Under the pieces are notes generated by a model. It ran no database searches and was not told where the DNA came from. It saw only the letters and a program-made list of their open reading frames with translations. This document shows positions 6,285-12,167 of a DNA stretch of 12,167 nucleotides, piece after piece. The stretch is from Lachnospiraceae bacterium (lineage in GTDB: Bacteria; Bacillota_A; Clostridia; Lachnospirales; Lachnospiraceae): positions 1 through 12,167 of the forward strand of contig JAGATU010000081.1 of NCBI GenBank assembly GCA_017621115.1. Reading direction: 5' to 3'. The position numbers and the translations under genes are program-made. Position 1 is the first letter of the stretch. Each line of letters begins with the position of its first letter.

Positions 6285-7619
6285 ATGGAATTGACAGCAT
6301 TGGAACAATTTTATTATGACCATATAAATGCGAATAGGGCAGAGCATGAGAAATCAGGGAAAGAAGCGCTGGATTACCTCGAGCATTCCACGGCTAAGTA
6401 CCACGGCAAGACGATTTACTCGCTCTATGTACCCAAACTCTTAAATGAACAGACAGTGGAAGTATTCCGCAATACCGCTGAGACAATGGCGGGCATTATG
6501 CGAAAGGTAATCGTGGAATACCGTGAAAACGAGGCGTATCGTGCCTTATTTGGATTTGATAAGGAAGTGGAACAGCTGATTATCCATGATCCTTTATATG
6601 AGAATGTACTGCCGGTATGCCGTGTGGACATTTTCTATAATGAGGCGGATGGCAGTTTTTATTTTTGTGAGCTTAATACGGACGGTTCCAGTTCCATGAA
6701 TGAGGACAGGGAACTTTGCATTGCTTTTGAAAAGACGCTTCTTTATAAGGAGTTAAGTAAGCAGTTTGAAGTGAAGGGTTTCGAACTTTTTGATTCGCTT
6801 GCGAGCGCTTTTCTAAAGAATTATAAGACCTACCCATATCATGTGGAAAACCCGAATGTGGCAGTCGTAGACTTTTTGGAACTTGGATGTTCGCTTGAAG
6901 AGTTTAAGCAGTTCGCGGCAAGTTTTGAAAGACAGGGCTGTAAGGCAGTGGTTTGCGACATCCGCGATTTGCATCTGAAAGAGGATGGACTATATACAAA
7001 AGACGGCATGCGCATTGATTTGATTTACAGACGTGCGGTTACTTCCGATATTTGCGATAGAAAAGAACAGGTAAAGGACTTTATGGAGGCAGTGCTTTCT
7101 CATAAAGTTTGTTGTATGGGCAGTTTTTGTACGCAGGTTGTACATGATAAATCCCTGTTCTATATTCTGCGTCATCCGATGACAGAGCAGATTTTAACGG
7201 AAGAAGAGAATGCTTTTGTGGCAGAGCATATTCCGTATACGGAGGAACTTAGGGACGATACCATCCTTAAGTTTGGTATATTGGATGAGAAAGAAAAATG
7301 GATTATCAAACCGAAGAATTCATATGGCGCAAGAGGCATATTTGCGGGAGTCAGTTGCACTCAGGAACAGTGGGAAACAGCGGTAAATGAGAATAAGAAT
7401 GCCAATTACGTAATGCAGCAGTTTATTATGCCGTATCAGACCTATAATATTGATTTTCACAAAGAAAATTATGCTTTGCGCAAATACAGTAATTTGACCG
7501 GACTCTATGTGTATGGCGGTAAATTTGCGGGCGTATACAGCAGACAGTCCAACAAAGAGATTATTTCGAGCGAATACGATGAAAATGATATTGCAACAAT
7601 CCGCTTAATTGAGAGGTAG
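6285..7619 (+). CDS. ATP-grasp ligase, glutathionylspermidine-synthase-like
   Basis: This 444-residue protein resembles the C-terminal synthetase domain of glutathionylspermidine synthase (GSP_synth family) and its stand-alone relatives. These ligate a carboxylate to an amine using ATP. No amidase (CHAP) domain is attached. Visible motifs are CRVDIFYN (112-119), FCELNTDGSSSMNEDREL (127-144), IDLIYRR (244-250), KWIIKPKNSYGARGI (338-352), which is the ATP-grasp lysine and glycine-rich loop, YVMQQFI (375-381) and YGGKFAGVYSRQS (410-422). It is rich in cysteine for a cytoplasmic enzyme. The start has GAAGGAA at 6272-6278 with 6-nt spacing, and only 3 nt separate it from the gamma-glutamyl ligase stop, so the two are surely cotranscribed. 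I infer that it extends the gamma-glutamyl product of the upstream enzyme, acting in place of GshB; the acceptor amine is unknown. Confidence 0.8.
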   Translation: MELTALEQFYYDHINANRAEHEKSGKEALDYLEHSTAKYHGKTIYSLYVPKLLNEQTVEVFRNTAETMAGIMRKVIVEYRENEAYRALFGFDKEVEQLIIHDPLYENVLPVCRVDIFYNEADGSFYFCELNTDGSSSMNEDRELCIAFEKTLLYKELSKQFEVKGFELFDSLASAFLKNYKTYPYHVENPNVAVVDFLELGCSLEEFKQFAASFERQGCKAVVCDIRDLHLKEDGLYTKDGMRIDLIYRRAVTSDICDRKEQVKDFMEAVLSHKVCCMGSFCTQVVHDKSLFYILRHPMTEQILTEEENAFVAEHIPYTEELRDDTILKFGILDEKEKWIIKPKNSYGARGIFAGVSCTQEQWETAVNENKNANYVMQQFIMPYQTYNIDFHKENYALRKYSNLTGLYVYGGKFAGVYSRQSNKEIISSEYDENDIATIRLIER

Positions 7620-7691
7620 GGGCTTAAAAAATCTCTGAAAATATGGTAAATTAAGAAAATCATAAGATTGTTGCAAGAAATCCTTTTAACC

Positions 7692-7718
7692 TTGCTGATA
7701 GGATAGAATTGAAATAAT
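7692..7718 (+). promoter_or_regulatory. Possible promoter for the MORN-protein operon
   Basis: TTGCTG (7692-7697) is followed by AATAAT (7713-7718), which matches five of six -10 bases, but the spacing is only 15 nt; TAATAC (7715-7720) gives the ideal 17-nt spacing with a poorer match. Either would start transcription shortly before the AAAGGA ribosome binding site at 7726-7731. The 118-nt gap after the ATP-grasp gene has no convincing terminator, so read-through is also possible. Confidence 0.35.
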
Positions 7719-7737
7719 ACCATGCAAAGGATATGTT

Positions 7738-8748
7738 ATGAAGGAATTGAAGAATAAAGAGATTATAATCGGATTGGCAGCACTTATCGTACTTTGTATT
7801 ATAGCCATTGTTTTAATCGTAAAGCGTGAAAGCAGTGAAGATAAAGCAAAGGATCAGGTGGCAAGCGTCGAAGAAATTGCAATTGAGGAAGAGTATGCGG
7901 CGGCAGAGGCTTCAGAACCATTGCAGGCATCATTGCCGGATGAATTGAATAATCTTGCGATTACCGAAGAAGAATCACAGACGGAGATAGAAAAGGGAGA
8001 GATTATTTCTGCTACCAAAGTCGGTGAAGCGGCTTCTTTCCATACCGAGCCAAAGTACAAAGAGTACAAAGGCGAGGAAATGTGGCAGATGGAGGAAATC
8101 TACCATTATTGGATGGATTATAAATTGGACGCAGTGGATGATTTGATTCATTTGCCGAGAGTACGTACGATTACTAACGAACTGAAGGGCAGCAATGATT
8201 TTTATTATTACGGACAGACAGACGGCAAGGGTAAACCAAGCGGTTCAGGACTTGCTGTTTATGCGGACAATACCTATTATTGCGGTGACTGGAAGGACGG
8301 TAAACGCCACGGTAAGGGTATGTGGTGGAAGATTTTCCCGGATAAGACAGGAACGATTAACGGAGTACCGGGGGTAACCGCGCACAGTTATAACGGTACC
8401 TGGGCGAATGATTATCCGAACGGCGAAGGTCAGGAGCATTTTGATTTTGATTACAGTCTGGTTAAAGGAGAATACGTAATCACCAATGTTATCGGTAATT
8501 TTAAGGACGGATATTACGACGGCGAGTTGTATATTATGACCGAGCAGGGTGAGGAAAGTTATATTGACTGGGAAGCAGAAGCGGAGCGCGGTGTGTTCAA
8601 ACACTGCAGTCCGACTCCGAATATTTTAGGTAAGTTCCAAGTTTGGGAGCGTATGAGTAAGAAGGAAGACGACAACGAGAATTATCGTCTGATGTATGAT
8701 AAGGATAATAAAGGATTCGGAATTTACGGCTTAAAGATGAAAGATTAA
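7738..8748 (+). CDS. Membrane-anchored MORN-repeat protein
   Basis: This is a 336-residue protein with one N-terminal membrane helix (about residues 9-28) followed by KR, so the rest should lie outside the membrane. A long acidic Glu/Ala-rich linker (about 31-90) leads to a folded region. Residues about 158-275 carry MORN-type repeats: GxGLAVYADNTYYCGDWKDGKRHGKG (about 169-194), a diverged YNGTWANDYPNGEG unit (218-231) and GNFKDGYYDGELY (253-265). MORN repeats are beta-hairpin modules linked to lipid or protein binding and occur in many cell-envelope proteins of Clostridia. No enzymatic motif is visible. AAAGGA (7726-7731) precedes the ATG by 6 nt. It is the first of three closely spaced genes. 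Function is unknown; an envelope or surface scaffold role is an inference. Confidence 0.8.
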   Translation: MKELKNKEIIIGLAALIVLCIIAIVLIVKRESSEDKAKDQVASVEEIAIEEEYAAAEASEPLQASLPDELNNLAITEEESQTEIEKGEIISATKVGEAASFHTEPKYKEYKGEEMWQMEEIYHYWMDYKLDAVDDLIHLPRVRTITNELKGSNDFYYYGQTDGKGKPSGSGLAVYADNTYYCGDWKDGKRHGKGMWWKIFPDKTGTINGVPGVTAHSYNGTWANDYPNGEGQEHFDFDYSLVKGEYVITNVIGNFKDGYYDGELYIMTEQGEESYIDWEAEAERGVFKHCSPTPNILGKFQVWERMSKKEDDNENYRLMYDKDNKGFGIYGLKMKD

Positions 8749-8769
8749 AAAGGGACTTGGTAGGATAAA

Positions 8770-9789
8770 ATGGTAAAAGAAGAGATACGTATTGAGAAAG
8801 TCATTATTCATATTTTGGACAGTTTGGTCGGCATGCCGGTACTTTCTGATACGGAGATTGATTTCGGTTCGGATTTTGCGGACTTTTTAAAGGAGCATAT
8901 TTACAAAATATCATCGGGAGATGATGTGCGGACCTGCCGTTTTTATGAAAATGAATCCGAAGTGTATCAGGCTTTGCAGAGTTATAACGATGATGAATTT
9001 ATTCCGTTCAGCAAGCAGCTTGCGGAGTCGTTATATAAGATTATGAACAGCAATGTGGACATTCCGTCAGCGGATTTGGCAATTGTGCGTTTCCGTGATA
9101 GGGATGACGAATATTTGGCTATACTTAAGATAGACCTGCGTGCCAATTATACGCACAGGACTTCTGCACTTGGCGATGGCAATGCCAATGAGATTGTAAA
9201 GTTTAAGGCGGTTTTCCCGACGGAATCACAGAGACTTTCCGAGGCGGCGATTATCAGACTTAAGGATTTTCAGGTGCGTCTTGTGGAGAAGAAGTATGAG
9301 ATTAATGGGGAAAAGGTGTATTATTTTTCCTATTTATTCTTAAAATGTAATTCTTCCCTTTCGCCGAAGACAAAGTTGAATATTGTTACCAAGGCGATTG
9401 AGAAGGTACAGAACGACAATCTGGACGAATATACGGCTACCGAAGCCAAGATGCGTGCTAAGAGCATTATCCGTGAGGAACTTGAGAGAAACGGTGGTTT
9501 TGTCGTAGAGGATCTGGCGGATAAGGTGTTTGAAGAACAGCCCGATATGCGCAATGCTTTCCAGGAAAAAATGGAAAAGTACGACATGGTCAAGCAGGAA
9601 GTGATTCCGCAGAATGAAGTGACCGTGCGTAAATACCAGAAACAGCATCTGTACACGGACAGCGGAATTGAGATTAAGATACCGATGGATTGTTACAGCG
9701 ACTCCGATAGAGTAGAGTTTATTACCAATCCGGACGGAACCGTGTCGGTGTTGATTAAGAATATCGGACATTTGGAAGCGAAGTATTAA
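8770..9789 (+). CDS. 37-kDa-type nucleoid-associated protein (NdpA/YejK family)
   Basis: This 339-residue cytoplasmic protein matches the NA37 family, whose E. coli member YejK is found on the nucleoid; the exact biochemical role is not settled. Characteristic stretches are HILDSLVGMPVLSDTEIDFGS at the N-terminus, DFLKEHIYKISSGDD (about 38-52), the central AIVRFRDRDDEYLAILKIDLR (about 104-124) and a C-terminal DSDRVEFITNPDGTVSVLIKNI region. Length is typical of the family. It starts 21 nt after the MORN gene, with AGGA (8762-8765) 4 nt before the ATG. Why a nucleoid protein is cotranscribed with a membrane MORN protein and a hydrolase is not known. Some family members are linked to phage or plasmid biology, but nothing mobile is seen here. 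Confidence 0.87.
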   Translation: MVKEEIRIEKVIIHILDSLVGMPVLSDTEIDFGSDFADFLKEHIYKISSGDDVRTCRFYENESEVYQALQSYNDDEFIPFSKQLAESLYKIMNSNVDIPSADLAIVRFRDRDDEYLAILKIDLRANYTHRTSALGDGNANEIVKFKAVFPTESQRLSEAAIIRLKDFQVRLVEKKYEINGEKVYYFSYLFLKCNSSLSPKTKLNIVTKAIEKVQNDNLDEYTATEAKMRAKSIIREELERNGGFVVEDLADKVFEEQPDMRNAFQEKMEKYDMVKQEVIPQNEVTVRKYQKQHLYTDSGIEIKIPMDCYSDSDRVEFITNPDGTVSVLIKNIGHLEAKY

Positions 9790-9806
9790 TTTTTGGAGTG
9801 GTTTAA

Positions 9807-10895
9807 GTGAGAAATATTGTTACGTATTTAGAGGAATATGGGCATTTGTCGTTTGCGGAATTGCCATTTAATGAAGTGGATGCATTAGTGCTTTCCCAGT
9901 TTTCCTATTTGAAGTGGAAAGGACTTGTGCCAAAGCCTTCCTACACAATAGAAGCGATATCTCTTGCTGATATGAAAAAAACGATGGATGAGACGGTTGT
10001 TTTTTCAGACGAGAGATTTGAAAAAAACAATCGTCTTTTATTTAGCCGTTTGGCGGAGTGTAAACGCTTTGCCGGTATGTCCTGCAATTATTTTACAGAT
10101 ATTATTAATGAATTTGTAGAGACGCAGTTTTGTGCGATGACCTGCTTTTTTACCGATATGGTACCGGTGGTTGTGTTCCGTGGGACGGATGAAAATCTGG
10201 TCGGCTGGAAAGAGGACTTTAATATGGCCTTTAAGAAACCCGTTCCCGGACAGCGCTTGTCAGCTCTGTATCTGAACGAAATCGGGAACCGCATAGACGG
10301 TGAGTTTATGGTTTGCGGACACAGTAAGGGCGGTAATCTTGCGGTTTACAGCTGTATGAATGTATTTGAGGACATACAGAAGAGGATTAAGAGGATATAC
10401 AGTTTTGACGGACCGGGCTTTCGACCGGAGATTTTAAACAGTGATGATTATGAGAAAATTGCCGAGCGTATTGAGAAGTATATTCCGCAATCATCCCTTG
10501 TCGGAATGATTTTGGAAAACCATGAAGATTATATGGTGATTGAGAGTGCTTCGCTCGGTCTTTTGCAGCATGACCCATACACATGGAAAGTGGGAGAGGC
10601 CTCTTTTATCCGCAAGGAAGATGTAGATAAGAGTTCCAAGTTTATGAATGCGGCACTCAATGAATGGATTCTTAAGTTAAATGATGACCAGCTTGAACTT
10701 TTTGTGGGGACACTTTTTCATATTTTAGATGGTTGTGATTCGAAGAATCTGATTGATATGGCGATTGACTGGAAAAAGACCGTGACCGGAATGATACGTG
10801 CCACAAAGGAAGTGGATGATGCTACCAGGGATGAAATCGTGGCAATTTTGCAGATGTTTACGGATGTAATGAAGGAGAATCTGAAAAAATTGTGA
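9807..10895 (+). CDS. Mbeg1-like (DUF2974) alpha/beta-hydrolase-fold protein
   Basis: This is a 362-residue protein with lipase-like features. FRGTD (124-128) followed by W134 resembles the oxyanion-side strand of class 3 lipases. GHSKG (171-175) is the nucleophile elbow with Ser173. FDGPGF (200-205) supplies a likely catalytic Asp201, and LLQHDP (252-257) supplies His255. The triad is therefore probably complete, which suggests a hydrolase of lipids, esters or peptides; the substrate is unknown. No signal peptide or membrane helix is seen, so it should be cytoplasmic. The start is GTG, chosen because GGAG at 9795-9798 lies 8 nt upstream and the N-terminus MRNIVTYLEEYG fits the family. It follows the nucleoid-associated gene by 17 nt and ends the operon. 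A family assignment to DUF2974 is likely; the enzymatic role is inferred. Confidence 0.85.
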   Translation: MRNIVTYLEEYGHLSFAELPFNEVDALVLSQFSYLKWKGLVPKPSYTIEAISLADMKKTMDETVVFSDERFEKNNRLLFSRLAECKRFAGMSCNYFTDIINEFVETQFCAMTCFFTDMVPVVVFRGTDENLVGWKEDFNMAFKKPVPGQRLSALYLNEIGNRIDGEFMVCGHSKGGNLAVYSCMNVFEDIQKRIKRIYSFDGPGFRPEILNSDDYEKIAERIEKYIPQSSLVGMILENHEDYMVIESASLGLLQHDPYTWKVGEASFIRKEDVDKSSKFMNAALNEWILKLNDDQLELFVGTLFHILDGCDSKNLIDMAIDWKKTVTGMIRATKEVDDATRDEIVAILQMFTDVMKENLKKL

Positions 10896-10914
10896 TAAAA
10901 GTACGGAAAGTGCT

Positions 10915-10941
10915 TAATTCCCTTGAGTTTTTGGCCGATAA
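10915..10941 (+). promoter_or_regulatory. Flagellar sigma28 (SigD/FliA) promoter
   Basis: GCCGATAA (10934-10941) is an exact match to the -10 element used by sigma28. Fifteen nt upstream lies TAAT (10915-10918), one base off the TAAA -35 core. It drives the FliD-like gene at 11038 with a leader of roughly 90 nt. No other copy of GCCGATA was noticed in front of a gene in the window. Confidence 0.75.
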
Positions 10942-10951
10942 GATGTATGAT
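10923..10951 (+). promoter_or_regulatory. Overlapping sigmaA-type promoter
   Basis: TTGAGT (10923-10928) and TATGAT (10946-10951) are 17 nt apart, matching four and five consensus bases. The sigma28 -10 element lies inside this spacer, so the two polymerase forms could not bind at once. The overlap may allow basal vegetative expression plus flagellar-regulated expression. Confidence 0.45.
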
Positions 10952-11037
10952 AATAGTAAGAAAGTATCAATTTTTATAAAATACATGGATGTAGCAGCGT
11001 TATCAACGGATGATGACCTTATTAAGGAGGAACGCAT

Positions 11038-11820
11038 ATGAAAATACCTGAGAAGAATGATTACAGTTATTTATTTAACAGCATGAATAACTCTACACAG
11101 GGTTCAAGCAATAATTTATTTAATGCGATTAACCTGTCAGAATACAGCAGTATTAAGTCCGGTGCTTATGGTAAGGCACTGAAGGTTTATTTTGCACAGG
11201 ATAAGGCAGAGAGCACTTCAGCTACTAAGACTGATAAGAATGACAAGAAGTTTACAGAGAGTACCGAAGTAGAGAGACTGAATGAAGTGAACGGTAATGC
11301 TTCCGCACTTGCAGGCACTGCTGAGAAATTAATCGAACGTGGTACGGATTCTTTATTCCGCAAGAAAGAAATGGAAGTGAAGAACGAAGACGGTACCACA
11401 GCCAAAGTGGAAGATTACGATGTAGATGCTATCTATAACGCAGTTAATGACTTTGCTAAGAAATACAATACATTATTAGAATCTGTTAAGGATTCCGATT
11501 CTGAGAAGGTTTCCGGCGAAGCGGATGATTTGGTAAGACTTGTAGAGGATTATAAGGCTTCTCTTGAAAAAGTAGGTATTACTATCGGCAAGGATGACGA
11601 ACTTGTAGTATCCGAGAAGGACTTTAAGGCAGCTGAAGTAGACGATATGAAGAAGTTATTTAACGGTAATGCATCATTTGCGTATGTTCTTTCAACAAAG
11701 GCTTCTTTCGTTGGCGCTACAGCTAACAGCGAAGCAAATGTTATGAAGACCTACAACAGCCTTGGCGGATATGAGAATGCGGCATCTTCCATGGGTAATC
11801 TGATGGATAGTCTGATTTAA
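11038..11820 (+). CDS. FliD-like protein of the flagellar regulon (orphan)
   Basis: This 260-residue protein has no Cys, Trp or His, no signal peptide and a Ser/Asn-rich N-terminus, a composition typical of proteins exported through the flagellar secretion system. The N-terminal motif SEYSSIKSGAYGKALKVYF (34-52) is one I associate with a Lachnospiraceae family of unknown function. Residues about 129-210 resemble the C-terminal domain of the filament cap protein FliD: YNAVNDFAKKYNTLLESV, then LEKVGITIGKDDELVVSEKDF and a KKLFNG segment. The C-terminal SSMGNLMDSLI is a short helix. It is much shorter than FliD (usually 450 or more residues), so it is not a full cap protein. AAGGAGGA (11024-11031) precedes the ATG by 6 nt. 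The sigma28 promoter upstream supports a motility-linked role. It stands alone, flanked by promoter and terminator. A filament-associated, cap-related or export-regulatory role is an inference. Confidence 0.75.
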   Translation: MKIPEKNDYSYLFNSMNNSTQGSSNNLFNAINLSEYSSIKSGAYGKALKVYFAQDKAESTSATKTDKNDKKFTESTEVERLNEVNGNASALAGTAEKLIERGTDSLFRKKEMEVKNEDGTTAKVEDYDVDAIYNAVNDFAKKYNTLLESVKDSDSEKVSGEADDLVRLVEDYKASLEKVGITIGKDDELVVSEKDFKAAEVDDMKKLFNGNASFAYVLSTKASFVGATANSEANVMKTYNSLGGYENAASSMGNLMDSLI

Positions 11821-11844
11821 GATTTAAGTACATATTAAGCATAT

Positions 11845-11882
11845 AAAAAGACGGTTTTGATGAGAGTCAAAACCGTCTTTTT
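11845..11882. terminator. Bidirectional terminator between convergent genes
   Basis: A perfect 16-bp stem, AAAAAGACGGTTTTGA (11845-11860) with TCAAAACCGTCTTTTT (11867-11882), closes a 6-nt TGAGAG loop. Each strand ends in five T, so it can stop both the FliD-like gene (+) and the ABC transporter gene (-). Confidence 0.92.
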
Positions 11883-11916
11883 CGTTTGTTTATGCAGATT
11901 AAAACAGTATATTATA

Positions 11917-12167
11917 CTATGCCGGTAGAACCATCTGTGCCATATGAAGCTTGTAGTAGGCTCCTTTCTTGGCGAGAAGTTCCGTAACCGTTCCTTCTTC
12001 CACAATGCCGCCGTCATCAATAACAAAGATACGGTCCGCCTTTTGAATCGTGGACAAACGATGTGCAATTACAAAGGAAGTACGTCCTTTTAATAATTCC
12101 TCAATTCCGTCCTGAACCAGAAGTTCGGTATTGGTATCGATGCTGGAAGTGGCTTCGTCCAGTATCA
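11917..12167 (-). CDS. ABC exporter ATP-binding subunit, C-terminal part
   Basis: Read on the - strand, this frame is open from the window edge to a TAG at 11917-11919 and gives the last 82 residues of an ABC ATPase. It begins at the Walker B motif, [10 protein letters not shown] (Walker B aspartate and glutamate plus the D-loop). It continues through [20 protein letters not shown], which holds the H-loop histidine, and ends with [26 protein letters not shown]. This pattern is that of fused permease-ATPase exporters of the MdlB/LmrA/MsbA type, which often occur as heterodimer pairs in Clostridia. Walker A, the signature motif and the membrane domain lie beyond the window, so the substrate cannot be judged. 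It converges on the FliD-like gene and shares its terminator. Confidence 0.92.
   Translation of the reverse strand, partial: ILDEATSSIDTNTELLVQDGIEELLKGRTSFVIAHRLSTIQKADRIFVIDDGGIVEEGTVTELLAKKGAYYKLHMAQMVLPA

Noticed and set aside
7694..7701. GCTGATAG as a sigma28 -10 element before the MORN gene
   Set aside because: Two mismatches to GCCGATAA and no TAAA-like box about 15 nt upstream.
9330..9771. Long antisense open frames opposite the nucleoid-associated gene and similar ones opposite other genes
   Set aside because: They mirror well-supported coding sequence, have no convincing ribosome binding sites or recognisable motifs, and are expected by chance opposite conserved genes.

Overview
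The window looks like chromosomal DNA from a motile anaerobic Clostridia species, most likely a Lachnospiraceae member of the Roseburia/Butyrivibrio/Lachnospira type. The reasons are moderate GC, strong AGGAGG-type ribosome binding sites, sigmaA-like promoters, a c-di-GMP enzyme, a near-consensus flagellar sigma28 promoter in front of a FliD-like exported protein, and several protein families common in that group. The genus is an inference. No rRNA, tRNA, CRISPR array, transposase or phage gene was seen. All genes run on the + strand except the last, a partial ABC transporter on the - strand.

Layout. 1-369: the C-terminal part of a GGDEF diguanylate cyclase, closed by a hairpin terminator. 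433-1185: a ZIP-family metal transporter. 1191-1260: a degenerate 10-bp tandem repeat. 1284-2132: a class II ketose-bisphosphate aldolase. 2253-3658: an amidophosphoribosyltransferase (PurF-like) gene broken by a one-base deletion and lacking the usual catalytic cysteine, with a promoter upstream and a terminator downstream. 3770-7619: a three-gene operon with a clear sigmaA promoter, encoding a metallophosphoesterase lipoprotein, a GCS2-type glutamate-cysteine ligase and a glutathionylspermidine-synthase-like ATP-grasp ligase. 7738-10895: a second tight operon, encoding a membrane-anchored MORN-repeat protein, a 37-kDa-type nucleoid-associated protein and a Mbeg1-like (DUF2974) alpha/beta hydrolase. 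11038-11820: a FliD-like protein with no Cys, Trp or His, behind overlapping sigma28 and sigmaA promoters. 11845-11882: a perfect 16-bp bidirectional terminator. 11917-12167 (-): the end of an ABC exporter ATPase.

How the genes may work together. The most interesting unit is the 3770-7619 operon. The ligase at 5157 should join glutamate to an amine such as cysteine, and the ATP-grasp enzyme 3 nt downstream could extend that product. Together they would make a glutathione-like or other gamma-glutamyl compound without a canonical GshB or fused GshF. The 7738-10895 operon pairs three poorly understood families whose joint role is unknown. The 11038 gene appears to be a flagellar-regulon protein away from any flagellar cluster visible here.
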